Positions 33,645 to 41,978 of a stretch of DNA of 64,000 nucleotides are shown piece after piece. Where the stretch lies: positions 11,097-75,096 of the forward strand of contig CAJMPT010000007.1 in the NCBI GenBank assembly GCA_905215465.1, in the 5' to 3' direction. The stretch comes from an uncultured bacterium (GTDB taxonomy: Bacteria; Actinomycetota; Coriobacteriia; Coriobacteriales; Atopobiaceae). Below the pieces are notes generated by a model that saw only the letters and a program-made list of their open reading frames with translations, did not search any database and was not told the DNA's origin. Every line of letters starts with the position of its first letter. Position 1 is the first letter of the stretch. The position numbers were made by a program, and so were the translations under genes.

Positions 33645-34532
33645 ATGTCAGAGCTCACGACCATCCGCAAGGGAGACATCACCGCAACCATAGACTCCAT
33701 GGGCGCGCAGCTCATGAGCCTCACCTGCGCGGGAGGCGAGTACCTCTGGCAGGGAGACCCAAAATTCTGGCCGCGCCGCGCCCCCGTGCTCTTCCCCATC
33801 GTCGGCTGCCTCAAAAACGACGAGGCCATGAGCGCGCAGGGGCCCGTGCGCCTCAATCGGCACGGCATCGCGCGCACGCGCGAGCACTCCATCGTGGAGA
33901 GGAGCGAGTCCTCCGTGACCTTCCAGCTTGACTCCGACGAGGCCACGCGCGAGCTCTACCCCTTTGACTTCCGCCTCAACATGACCTACTCCACCGACGG
34001 CACCTCGCTCGAGCAGTGCTTTGCCGTGACTAACACCGGCGACGTTGACCTGCCCTTCACGCTGGGCGGCCACCCGGCCTTCAACGTGCCCATGCCAGGG
34101 GCTGAGGGCGAGCGCTTTGATGACTATGCCCTCGTCTTCGCCGAGAGGTGGAGCCCCGAGGTGCCCGTCATCGACGAGAGGGGCCTGCACGACTTCGGCC
34201 GCATGACCCGTCTCATGGAGGACTCCCGCGAGCTCGCGCTCACACATGGGCTCATCGACCGCCACGCGACGCTCGTCTTCCACGACGTTCCCAAGAGCCG
34301 CGTGACCCTCGTGGGCAAGAGGAGCAACCACGGCGTCGAGCTGGAGTTTCCCGGTTTTGACTACCTTGGCGTCTGGACGGCCAGCACCGAGGCGCCGTTC
34401 GCGGCCATTGAGCCCTGGCACGGCTGCGCCTCCGCCTACGACGAGTCGGGCCGCTTCGAGGACAAGCGCTCAACCATCACCCTGGCGCCTGGCGAGAGGG
34501 CGGAGCTCGCCTTCACGGTAACGCCGTTCTAA
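33645..34532 (+). CDS. aldose 1-epimerase family protein (LacX-like)
   Basis: 295 residues of the galactose mutarotase superfamily. The N-terminal DSMGAQLMSLTCAGGEYLWQ and FPIVGCL, the central TLGGHPAFNVP (active-site His) and the C-terminal EPWHGCAS match the LacX-like subfamily. It probably acts on the anomeric carbon of a hexose or phosphohexose. ATG 33645 follows GAAAGGA. It diverges from pckA; the gap holds a small CACCCGC/GCGGGTG hairpin (33586-33601). Confidence 0.9.
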   Translation: MSELTTIRKGDITATIDSMGAQLMSLTCAGGEYLWQGDPKFWPRRAPVLFPIVGCLKNDEAMSAQGPVRLNRHGIARTREHSIVERSESSVTFQLDSDEATRELYPFDFRLNMTYSTDGTSLEQCFAVTNTGDVDLPFTLGGHPAFNVPMPGAEGERFDDYALVFAERWSPEVPVIDERGLHDFGRMTRLMEDSRELALTHGLIDRHATLVFHDVPKSRVTLVGKRSNHGVELEFPGFDYLGVWTASTEAPFAAIEPWHGCASAYDESGRFEDKRSTITLAPGERAELAFTVTPF

Positions 34533-34544
34533 GTCACCGTCTTG

Positions 34545-34627
34545 CCCAAAAACCGAGAAGCCCCTTCCTACGCAAGTTACGATCCGCAAAAAACTTGCTT
34601 AAGGAAGGGACTTCTCGCCTTTTTGGG
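34545..34627. terminator. 83-base hairpin after the aldose epimerase gene
   Basis: Successive paired blocks CCCAAAAA/TTTTTGGG, GAGAAG/CTTCTC, CCCTTCCT/AGGAAGGG and GCAAGTT/AACTTGC, with small bulges, run from 34545 to 34627. A terminal TTTTTGGGG supports termination on either strand. The inner core (GCAAGTTACG..CCGCAAA..AACTTGC) resembles that of the 20920-20995 hairpin read on the opposite strand. The 3' outer arm contains a CTTCTCGCC copy. Confidence 0.75.
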
Positions 34628-34633
34628 GCAGAA

Positions 34634-34767
34634 AGACAAACTCCGCTGCGCACGGACATTCGGGGGTTCGGAACGTCCCCCGATAACGGAGTTTGTCTGG
34701 TAGTAGGACAAACCCCGTCATTGGTGGACAGTCTTGGGGCCAAAACGTCCGTAAATGACGGAGTTTG
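34634..34767. repeat. tandem pair of related two-tier hairpins
   Basis: Hairpin 1: AGACAAACTCCG (34634-34645) with CGGAGTTTGTCT (34687-34698), enclosing CGGGGG/CCCCCG (34661-34666 and 34677-34682). Hairpin 2: CAAACCCCGTCATT (34709-34722) with AATGACGGAGTTTG (34754-34767), one mismatch. Both contain a 25-base middle of the form GGACAnTC..GGGG..AACGTCC, so they are copies of one element. They lie between the convergent epimerase and cysteine desulfurase genes. Confidence 0.65.
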
Positions 34768-34795
34768 CCCCAAGGCGACGACAGAAGGGAAGCGG

Positions 34796-35938
34796 CTAGC
34801 CGCAGGCAATCTCGGAGACGGCATCGATGGCGGCAGCCACGTCCTCCTGCGTGTTGAACCAACCGAAGCTGAAGCGCACGACGCCCCGCTGCTCGGTTCC
34901 GAGCGCACGGTGCATGAGCGGTGCGCAGTGGGCGCCGGGGCGGGTTGCTATGCCAAAGGCTTGGGACAGCATGTCTGAGACCTCGCCGGAGTCGAGCTCT
35001 CCCACGTTGAGGCTCACGATGGCGGCGCGCGCGGGCTGGCCGAGGTCGCCATAGAGCGGAATGCCAGGAAGACCGCGGACCCCCTCGGCAAACGCCGCGG
35101 CAAGGGCACGCTCGTGCTCCCCCACCGCCTTGGGGCCACCGGCCTTCTCGAGGTACTCCAGCGCGGCAGAGAGCCCGGCTATTCCATGGGCGTTGAGGGT
35201 CCCCGCCTCAAGGCGCGTCGGCCAGCCCTCCGGCTGCAGTGGCTCGAAGGAGCTCACCCCCGTGCCGCCCATGTTCCAGGGCCGCACGTCAATGCCCTCG
35301 GCCACGGCGAGGCCACCCGTGCCCTGAGGGCCCATGAGCCCCTTGTGACCGGTGAAGCAGACCACGTCGATGCCCATCTCGCCCATGTCTATGGGGATGC
35401 ACCCCGCGGACTGCGAGGCGTCCACGATGAGAAGCGCACCGGCGTCGTGTGCGATCTGCGAAACGAGCCGCAGGTCAACCACGTTGCCGGTCACGTTTGA
35501 CGCATGCGTGCACACCACGACGTCACAGCCGCCGGCGCAAAGGCGCCGCAGTTCATCGTAGCCAAGGCGGCCAAGCTCGTCCGTGCCGGCATGCTCCACC
35601 CGCACGCCCCTCTCGGCCGCGAGGCGGTTCAGGGGGCGAAGGACCGAGTTATGCTCCATGACCGTTGTGACCACATGCGCACCGGGTCTGACCAGCCCGT
35701 TTATGGCGGTGTTCAAAGCCGCCGTGGAGTTGGGCGCAAAGCAGACGTGGTCTGGGCGCGCACAGCCCAGAAGAGACGCGAGCCTCTCCCTGCACTCCCA
35801 GACCACCCGCCCGGCGTCAAGCGACTCGGCGCACGCCCCGCGGCCGGGGTTTCCTATGGTCGTCATGGCACGGCACACGGCGTCCACCACGCACTGCGGG
35901 CGCATGACGCTCGTAGCGGCGTTGTCCAGATAAATCAC
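34796..35938 (-). CDS. EF2568-type cysteine desulfurase (class V aminotransferase fold)
   Basis: 380-residue PLP enzyme. Motifs are IYLDNAATS at the N-terminus, TVMEHNSV, CTHASNVTGNV, the PLP-lysine loop VCFTGHKGLMGPQGTGG and the candidate persulfide cysteine in RPGAHCAPLMH. Such desulfurases release S or Se from cysteine or selenocysteine. The ATGA overlap with the upstream DUF3343-like gene and the nearby yedF are the known gene neighbourhood of this subfamily, linked in Enterococcus faecalis to selenium-dependent molybdenum hydroxylases. The selenium link here is inference, since selD is not in the window. Confidence 0.9.
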   Translation of the reverse strand: MIYLDNAATSVMRPQCVVDAVCRAMTTIGNPGRGACAESLDAGRVVWECRERLASLLGCARPDHVCFAPNSTAALNTAINGLVRPGAHVVTTVMEHNSVLRPLNRLAAERGVRVEHAGTDELGRLGYDELRRLCAGGCDVVVCTHASNVTGNVVDLRLVSQIAHDAGALLIVDASQSAGCIPIDMGEMGIDVVCFTGHKGLMGPQGTGGLAVAEGIDVRPWNMGGTGVSSFEPLQPEGWPTRLEAGTLNAHGIAGLSAALEYLEKAGGPKAVGEHERALAAAFAEGVRGLPGIPLYGDLGQPARAAIVSLNVGELDSGEVSDMLSQAFGIATRPGAHCAPLMHRALGTEQRGVVRFSFGWFNTQEDVAAAIDAVSEIACG

Positions 35939-36195
35939 GACTGCCCCCTCACGAGCTCCCAGAGCCCCACGACGTCCATGCCGCTCCAGGGGATGCCCGC
36001 CCCGGCGAGCGCGGCCTCTATGTCCCCGCGCTCCTCGGGGAGCACCCTCCAGGCAAGCCCGCAGCCAGCGGAGACCTGGCTGGGAACGGGAATCATGCGC
36101 CCCGGGAGCCCCCGTCCGTGGCAGAACTCCTCGCAGGCCATGGCCGCCGCGGTGGTAGGAAAGCTCACCACGAGAAAGTCCCTCCTCACCCTCAT
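35935..36195 (-). CDS. DUF3343-like putative Se/S carrier protein
   Basis: 86 residues. An N-terminal FLVVSFPTTAAAMACEEFCH and a SAGCGLAWRV motif match the small DUF3343 family proposed to carry sulfur or selenium. The family cysteine is retained in SAGCGL. It lies between yedF and the cysteine desulfurase; its last codons overlap the desulfurase start, and its own ATG is 13 bases after the restored yedF stop. No catalytic activity is known for the family. Confidence 0.8.
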   Translation of the reverse strand: MRVRRDFLVVSFPTTAAAMACEEFCHGRGLPGRMIPVPSQVSAGCGLAWRVLPEERGDIEAALAGAGIPWSGMDVVGLWELVRGQS

Positions 36196-36208
36196 GGAAC
36201 GCGCCTTG

Positions 36209-36830
36209 CTACGGACGGACCACGTTGGTGGCCTGCTCGAGCCTCTGGCAGATGACGTACATGTTGGTGACCTCGCCCACGGCGAGCTGTTCGGTGAGCC
36301 CGTAGTGGTTGAGGCAGGTGCCGCAGGTGATGATCTCTACGCCCTGCTCGGCAAGGGCGCGAAGGTCGTCGAGGCAGGGGGGAGCCCTCGCAGGTGAGGC
36401 GCGCGCCGCCGTTGTAGAAGAGCATGGTGCGCGGCAGCTCGTCCTGCTGCGTCACGGCGTAGACGAAGGCCTTCATCAGGTTGCGGCCAAGCTCGTCGGA
36501 GCCTGCGCCCATGGTGTCTGAGCTCACCTGGATGACAAGGTTCTTGGCGGCGGGCACCAGGCAGCTGGCCTGGTCGGCCTCGCCGTCGGCCACGGTCACG
36601 CCCTCCGGGGCGGAAAGCGTCACGCGGAAGCGCTTCTCGCCAAGCTGCTCGGAGGAGACCTCACAGCCCTTCTCGTGCGCCATGCGAGTCAGGTTCTGGA
36701 CGGCCACTTCGTTGTCGACGAGGGTCTCGACGATGCCCGCGCCGCGGAGGGAGCCAAGGGCCTTCAAGGTCTTGACCACGGGGATGGGACACGCGTCGCC
36801 AATGGCGTCTACCTGCACGTTGTTTGCCAT
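36209..36830 (-). pseudogene. yedF: YedF-like sulfurtransferase/selenium metabolism protein with one-base frameshift
   Basis: ATG 36830 (AGGAAG upstream) opens a TusA-like domain (VDAIGDACPIPVVKTLKAL, Cys in CPxP). A DsrE-like domain follows (VIQVSSDTMGAGSDELGRN, PRTMLFYNGGARLTCEGS). At a run of six C (plus-strand G6, 36377-36382) the frame leaves the family and reads Arg/Pro-rich sequence to a TGA at 36192. With five C the frame continues CLDDLRALAEQGVEIITCGT, then TNMYVICQRLEQA, ending at 36209 with the family's CGTC motif intact. Possible causes are mutation, homopolymer sequencing error, phase variation or +1 frameshifting. Confidence 0.8.
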
Positions 36831-36915
36831 GAGAGCTTCCTTTCCACAAAGGGCCCCTCGCTTCTGCAAGGGGCCCAGAGCCAGATGAAGTCAGTATAGG
36901 TCGCAATGGCCTACG

Positions 36916-38010
36916 CTATTTGGAGGAGACGACCTCCTTGCCGGAGGTGACCTCATCCCACTTGGCGAGAGTGGCCTCGCGCTCGGAGCCAAACTTTGTG
37001 AGGTCCTCCTCCATGAGCTGACTGGTGTCAAAGTCCAGCGTCAGGCCGGAGACCGTCGGCAGGGCCAGCAGCAGGGTGGTCTTCTTGTCGATGTCGGCAA
37101 GCGCCTTGAGGTTGTCGTCGCTGGAGAAGAGCCACTCGATGAAGAGCTTGGCGTCCTCGACGTCGTCGGCGTTGGCGAAGGCGGCCACGCCGTCGGGGAT
37201 GTAGGGCATGCCCTCCTTGGGGTAGACGACCTCGAGGGTGCCGTCGGCCAGGATGTCGTCAAGGGTGTTGTCGATGTAGGTGATGCCCACGGCGGCCTCG
37301 CCGGCGGCGACGCGGGTGGAGGGGTCGCTGCCGCGCTTGGTGTAGAACGGGATGTTGGCGTTGAGGGCGGTCAGGTACTCCCAGCCCTCCTCCTCGCCCA
37401 TGGTCTGCAGGATGGCGGCAACGGCGGCGTAGTTGGTGCCGGAGACGGCCGGGGAGGACATCATGATCTCGTCCTTGAAGACCGGCTGCGTGAGGTCAGC
37501 CCAGCTCTCGGGCTTGTTGGCGCCAACCTCCTCCAGGATGTCGTTGTTGACGATGAAGCCGACGACCGTGGCGCCCTTGGAGAACCAGTAGTTGTCGTCG
37601 GACTTGAAGCCGGCGGCAAACTCGGAGGCGCGGTCGAACTCGACCTTCTCAAGCAGGCCGGAGTCGGCGGCGCTCATGAAGGAGTCGATGCCGCCGCCAA
37701 ACCACAGGTCGGCAGCGGGCTTGCCGCCCTCGGCCTTGAGCTTGGAGAGGACCTCGCCGGAGGACATGGAGACGTACTCCACGGGGGCGCCGACCTCGGA
37801 GGTGAACTTGTCGAAGAGCGTCTTGTAGCTCTCGTTGGTGCAGAGGACCTTGAGGGTCTTGCCTGAGGTGGACTTCAGGCCCTCGGAGGACGCCTTGGCG
37901 TCGTCCTTCTTGGCCTCGGAGCCGCTGTTGCCGGAGCAGCCGGCAAGGCCGAGCAGGCCAGCGGCGCCTGCAAGGCACAGGAAGCCCCTTCTGGACACGT
38001 TGTTGGTCAT
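36916..38010 (-). CDS. lipoprotein solute-binding protein of an iron/phosphonate-type ABC importer
   Basis: 364 residues. A twin-arginine-like start (SRRGFLCLAGAAG) and lipobox LAGCSG give a lipid-anchored protein. The body resembles FbpA/AEP-type binding proteins (GKTLKVLCTNESYKTLFDKF, DLWFGGGIDSFMSA, KGATVVGFIVNND, GITYIDNTLDD). The ligand cannot be read from sequence: ferric iron, phosphonate or another anion are possible. Its ATPase and permease are immediately upstream; yedF begins 85 bases downstream on the same strand. Confidence 0.9.
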   Translation of the reverse strand: MTNNVSRRGFLCLAGAAGLLGLAGCSGNSGSEAKKDDAKASSEGLKSTSGKTLKVLCTNESYKTLFDKFTSEVGAPVEYVSMSSGEVLSKLKAEGGKPAADLWFGGGIDSFMSAADSGLLEKVEFDRASEFAAGFKSDDNYWFSKGATVVGFIVNNDILEEVGANKPESWADLTQPVFKDEIMMSSPAVSGTNYAAVAAILQTMGEEEGWEYLTALNANIPFYTKRGSDPSTRVAAGEAAVGITYIDNTLDDILADGTLEVVYPKEGMPYIPDGVAAFANADDVEDAKLFIEWLFSSDDNLKALADIDKKTTLLLALPTVSGLTLDFDTSQLMEEDLTKFGSEREATLAKWDEVTSGKEVVSSK

Positions 38011-38028
38011 GTTCTTGTTTCCTTCCCT

Positions 38029-38970
38029 CTAAAAGCTGATGGTTCTTGCTATGTCAAAGGGCACCTCCATGCCCTTGGCATACGTTTGGTCGGCGGGTAC
38101 GCGCGCCAGCACGCGCCGCCCCTCGGCAGCAAGCGCGACCTCCCAGGTGCCGCCCAGGTAGGTCAAGGACTCCACGGTGCCCGTAAGACCGCCCTCCGCC
38201 CCCAGCCTCACGTCCTCCGGACGGAAGTAGACGGACGCGCCGTCGGGGCCGGGCAGCTCGTTCACGTGGCCGAGGAAGCGCGCGCAGTAGAGGTCCGCAG
38301 GCTGGTCGTATGCCTCCCGGGGCGTTGCCACCTGCAAGATCTGGCCGTCCCTCATGATGGCCACGCGGTCGCCGAAGGCCATGGCCTCCTCGCGGTCGTG
38401 CGTGACGAAGAGCGTGGTCACGCCAAAGCGGCGCTGGATCTGGCGCACCTCCTCGCGCATGCGCAGGCGCAGGTTGGCATCCAGGTTGCTGAACGGCTCG
38501 TCGAGCAGCAGCACCTTGGGGCCCAGCACCAGGGAGCGGGCCAGGGCCACGCGCTGCCGCTGGCCGCCGGAGATCTGGTCCACCCGCGCGTCGGCCTGGT
38601 CGGCAAGGTCCACGGCCTCAAGCATCTGCGCCGCGCGCTCGTGGGCCTCCTGGCGAGAGGCACCCGAGAACCGCAGGCCGTAGGCAACGTTCTGCGCGAC
38701 GGTGAGGTGCGGGAAGAGCGCGTAGGACTGGAACACCGTCGAGGTGGGGCGCACCTCCGGGCCGAGGTCGGTGACGTCGGCGCCGTCGAGAAGCACGCGA
38801 CCGGACTCCGGCGCGAGGAAGCCTCCCACAAGCCGCAGCGTGGTGGTCTTGCCGCAGCCGGAGGCGCCGAGGAGGCAGAGCACTTCTCCCCTGTTGACGC
38901 CGAGGGTTAGGTCGTCTATGACGCGCCTGCCGTCGAAGGACTTGGACAGGCCGGAGAGCTCGAGGAACAC
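38029..38970 (-). CDS. ABC importer ATP-binding protein (FbpC/PotA type)
   Basis: 313 residues. Walker A LLGASGCGKTTTLRLVGG, Q-loop FQSYALFPHL, signature ISGGQRQRVALARSL, Walker B LLLDEPFSNLD and H-loop VTHDREEAMAFGD are all present. The C-terminal TOBE-like region begins at VYFRPEDVRLG. The start is GTG 38970, seven bases after AGGAGG, one base past the permease stop. The binding protein gene follows after 18 bases. Confidence 0.94.
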   Translation of the reverse strand: MFLELSGLSKSFDGRRVIDDLTLGVNRGEVLCLLGASGCGKTTTLRLVGGFLAPESGRVLLDGADVTDLGPEVRPTSTVFQSYALFPHLTVAQNVAYGLRFSGASRQEAHERAAQMLEAVDLADQADARVDQISGGQRQRVALARSLVLGPKVLLLDEPFSNLDANLRLRMREEVRQIQRRFGVTTLFVTHDREEAMAFGDRVAIMRDGQILQVATPREAYDQPADLYCARFLGHVNELPGPDGASVYFRPEDVRLGAEGGLTGTVESLTYLGGTWEVALAAEGRRVLARVPADQTYAKGMEVPFDIARTISF

Positions 38971-38971
38971 G

Positions 38972-40597
38972 TTATGACCTCCTCTTGAGCAGGAGCTTGT
39001 AGAAGACCACGTTGACCAGCGTGGTGATGGCGATGAGGGCAACGGAGACCATGGCGGCGTCCCCGTACTTGCCCCCGGAGAGGGCGTCAAAGAGCTCGAA
39101 GATGGCGGTCTTGTGCCCCGGGGCGATGAGGAAGATGACCGCCGCGTAGGCAACCATGGAGCTGGAGAAGCCGTTGACCAGGCTCACGCCCACGGCCTCC
39201 CTGAGGTTGGGCAGAAGGACGCCGGCAAGCACGTCCGGCTGCGTGGCGCCGAGGTCGCGCGCAGCCATGTCGAGCTCGGGCGGCACCTGCGAGAGGGCAG
39301 CCGTGAACGCGCGCGTGGAGATGGCGACCTCCTTGGAGGCAAGCACCAACACGATGATGGCGCCCGTCCCCACGAGCTCGAGGGGCGGCCGGTTGAAGGC
39401 CAGGATGTAGCCCAGGCCCAGGCAGATGCCGGGAATGGCGTAGGGCAGCGTGGTCAAAAAGTCCAGCACCGCGGCGCCCTTTAGCCTGCGGCGGTGCGCG
39501 TAGTAGGCAGCAAGGAGGCCCATGGCGCACGAGAGCAGCGCCGAGAGCAGGGAGTAGAGAACGCTCCTGCCCAGGGAGTCCAGGTCGAACTGCACGAGGT
39601 GCGTGAGGTTGTCCAGGGTGAACGGCGCGCTCCAGCCCATGCCCTTGGTGAAGGCCGCGTGCAGGATGGTCGCGTAGAGCACGACGAGAAACGCGGCAAA
39701 GACGACCGTCACCGCATGGGCGAAGGGGCCCACGGGACCGCGGAGCCTGAAACCGGCCTCGTCTGGGTCGGGTCGCACGGAGGACGCGAGGGAGCCCGAG
39801 GTCACCGAGCCGAGGTTGCCCAGGCGGCGGTAGGCCAGGAAGGCGACCGTTGCCACCGCAAACAGCACGAGGTTGAGAACGGCCGCCGAGGTGAGGTCCG
39901 AGTAGCCAACCACACGTAGGTAGATCTGGGTGGCAATGGTCTCGAACTTGCCCCCGATAACGACCGGTGTGGCGTAGTCGGACACCGAGCGCACAAAGGT
40001 GAGCAGCAGGCTTACGGCCAGGGCCGGACGCAGCAGCGGCAGGATGACGTCGGCAAAGACACAACTCATGGGCGCGCCAAGGTCGAGCGCCGCCTGGACC
40101 GCGTTCTTGTCCACGCGCTCAAGCACGCTCCTCAGCAGCATGACGTTGATGGCGGCAAAGAACAGCGACTGCATGGCCACGACGCCCTGCCAGCCATACG
40201 GGCTGATGGAGAGGCCCAGGATGCCGTGGGTGATGAGGCCGCGACGGCCGAATAGCTCGATGTAGGCCAGGGACGCCACAAAGGGCGGGGAGATCATGCT
40301 GACCATGACCAGCGCGTTCACCACGCGGGCCCATCGGGCGGGCCCGAAGGTGACCACCAGGGCCACCGCCAGGGCAAGGGCGCATGATATGACGCTCGTG
40401 AGGACGCCGGCAAACGCGCTGTTGGCAAGCGCTCCCGCGTTGCTCGAAAGGACGTCCGCAACGCTCGCCTCCGCCCCGGGAGCAACGGCCTGGAGCACGA
40501 AGGACACAATGGGCCAGCCTATGAAGATGGCGCAGAACGCGGCGAGAAGGGCCAGGAGCCCCGCGTCGGCCGCGCGTCCAAGCGTGCGGCGGCTCAA
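38972..40597 (-). CDS. ABC importer permease, fused double-domain (FbpB type)
   Basis: 541 residues with about twelve membrane segments, i.e. two six-helix permease units in one chain. Each half has the EAA-like loop: ALDLGAPMSCVFADVILPLL near residue 180 and AARDLGATQPDVLAGVLLP near residue 450. This architecture is typical of FbpB and phosphonate/thiamine permeases. The start TTG 40597 overlaps the glycosyltransferase stop (TTGA) and follows GAGAGGAGG. Confidence 0.93.
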   Translation of the reverse strand: MSRRTLGRAADAGLLALLAAFCAIFIGWPIVSFVLQAVAPGAEASVADVLSSNAGALANSAFAGVLTSVISCALALAVALVVTFGPARWARVVNALVMVSMISPPFVASLAYIELFGRRGLITHGILGLSISPYGWQGVVAMQSLFFAAINVMLLRSVLERVDKNAVQAALDLGAPMSCVFADVILPLLRPALAVSLLLTFVRSVSDYATPVVIGGKFETIATQIYLRVVGYSDLTSAAVLNLVLFAVATVAFLAYRRLGNLGSVTSGSLASSVRPDPDEAGFRLRGPVGPFAHAVTVVFAAFLVVLYATILHAAFTKGMGWSAPFTLDNLTHLVQFDLDSLGRSVLYSLLSALLSCAMGLLAAYYAHRRRLKGAAVLDFLTTLPYAIPGICLGLGYILAFNRPPLELVGTGAIIVLVLASKEVAISTRAFTAALSQVPPELDMAARDLGATQPDVLAGVLLPNLREAVGVSLVNGFSSSMVAYAAVIFLIAPGHKTAIFELFDALSGGKYGDAAMVSVALIAITTLVNVVFYKLLLKRRS

Positions 40598-41829
40598 CGG
40601 CCCCTCCTCTCTCCGAGAACGTCCAGCATGCGGGAGACGACCATCTCCCAGGATGCGTGCGTGACGTCGAAGGCGGAACGCGGCGCCGCCAGGCAGGCGA
40701 GTATGCCGTCGGCCAGGCGCCGCTCGAAGGCGGGAAGGGCCTGCGGGTCGGGGGTGTCCACCGCGAGCATGGCAGGAGGCTCGACCCAGGCCATGGGGTT
40801 GCCCGGCAGGAGCGAGCCCATGCCGTCGGGCACGCCGGGAAGGGCCGTCATGAGGACCTTTGCGCCGCAGGCCAGGGCCTCGATGCCCACGAGGGGCAGC
40901 CCCTCGTAGAAGGACGGCAGCACAAAGAGGTCGCTCTGGCGATAGGTGCGCACGAGCTCCTCGGTGGAAATGCGGCCGGCCATGCGAACGGGCCAGCGGC
41001 AGGAGCTCGCCTTGGCGGCGATGCGCGCGTAGTCCTCGGCCGCGGGGTCGTGTCCGCCAACGAGCACCAGCTCAAGGCCCTTCTCGTCAAGTCCGACGGT
41101 TGCAAGGTCCGACGCGGAGATGAGGTCCAGGGCGGCCAGGAGGGACTCGGCCCCCTTCTTGAAGCTCACCTTGCCGACAAAGCAGAGCTGGCCGGGACGA
41201 CGCTCGACGGCGGGCCCACCCTGGTTGAAGACGTGGGAGTTGTAGCCGGTGCCCGTCACATGGACGCGCGCGGGGTCGACCCCGTAGACGCGAACGACCT
41301 CGGCGGCCTGCTCCTGGTGGAGGCAGAAGAGGGCGTCCATGCGGCGAATTGCGCCAATGATGCGCTCGCGCTCCAGGTCATGCATGGCCATCTGTCGCAG
41401 GTCCGTGGCGTGGCAGACGGCCGCGACGGGCACGTCGGAGACGCGCTCGCGCACTATGGAGGCCAGAAGGTACAGGTGGTGGCAGATGATGACGTCGGGT
41501 TCAAACTCCGCCAGGGCGCGGTCGAGCCGGGCCGCAAAGGCCGACTCGAACTGCCCCACCATCTGGGGTGTGAGGTCACGGTAGCGCGTGGCGGCATAGG
41601 GCATCTCGTCCGACATGCCGCACACGTGAAAGGCCAGCTCGGACGTGTTGAAGCGCACCGGGAAGACGAGCGCCTGGGCTGGCAGCGCGTCAGTGGCGTC
41701 GCCATCGTCTATGCCGCAGACGACGGCCGTAAGGTGGCCGGCCGCAACCTGGGCCGCGACCGTCTGGGCGAGGAAGGTCCCGCTGCCCGTGCCGTCGGGC
41801 TTCTGCGCGCTGACGTTCAGGATCCTCAA
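40594..41829 (-). CDS. GT4-like glycosyltransferase heading the transporter/yedF operon
   Basis: 411 residues of GT-B fold. The N-terminal part has LRILNVSAQKPDGTGSGTFL and CHHLYLLASIVRE; the C-terminal nucleotide-sugar domain has FVGKVSFKKGAESLLAAL, DLFVLPSFYEGLPLVGIEAL (catalytic ExxE-like pattern). TTG 41829 is preferred because AAGGAGAG lies seven bases upstream; GTG 41847 is possible. As first gene of the leftward operon it is coupled (four-base overlap) to the permease. The sugar and acceptor are unknown. Why a glycosyltransferase sits with an importer and S/Se genes is unexplained. Confidence 0.88.
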   Translation of the reverse strand: MRILNVSAQKPDGTGSGTFLAQTVAAQVAAGHLTAVVCGIDDGDATDALPAQALVFPVRFNTSELAFHVCGMSDEMPYAATRYRDLTPQMVGQFESAFAARLDRALAEFEPDVIICHHLYLLASIVRERVSDVPVAAVCHATDLRQMAMHDLERERIIGAIRRMDALFCLHQEQAAEVVRVYGVDPARVHVTGTGYNSHVFNQGGPAVERRPGQLCFVGKVSFKKGAESLLAALDLISASDLATVGLDEKGLELVLVGGHDPAAEDYARIAAKASSCRWPVRMAGRISTEELVRTYRQSDLFVLPSFYEGLPLVGIEALACGAKVLMTALPGVPDGMGSLLPGNPMAWVEPPAMLAVDTPDPQALPAFERRLADGILACLAAPRSAFDVTHASWEMVVSRMLDVLGERRGR

Positions 41830-41978
41830 GCGTCTCTCTCCTTCCACCGAGCCATGGACTCGTACGCCGAGAAATGCGGGCGATAGCTAATTCTCATCCC
41901 TTTGAGTGGAATATGCTAACAAATAGTAAGTCGTTATACTACTCAAAACTCAACCAGAGTACCTGCGGGGAGAATCTC

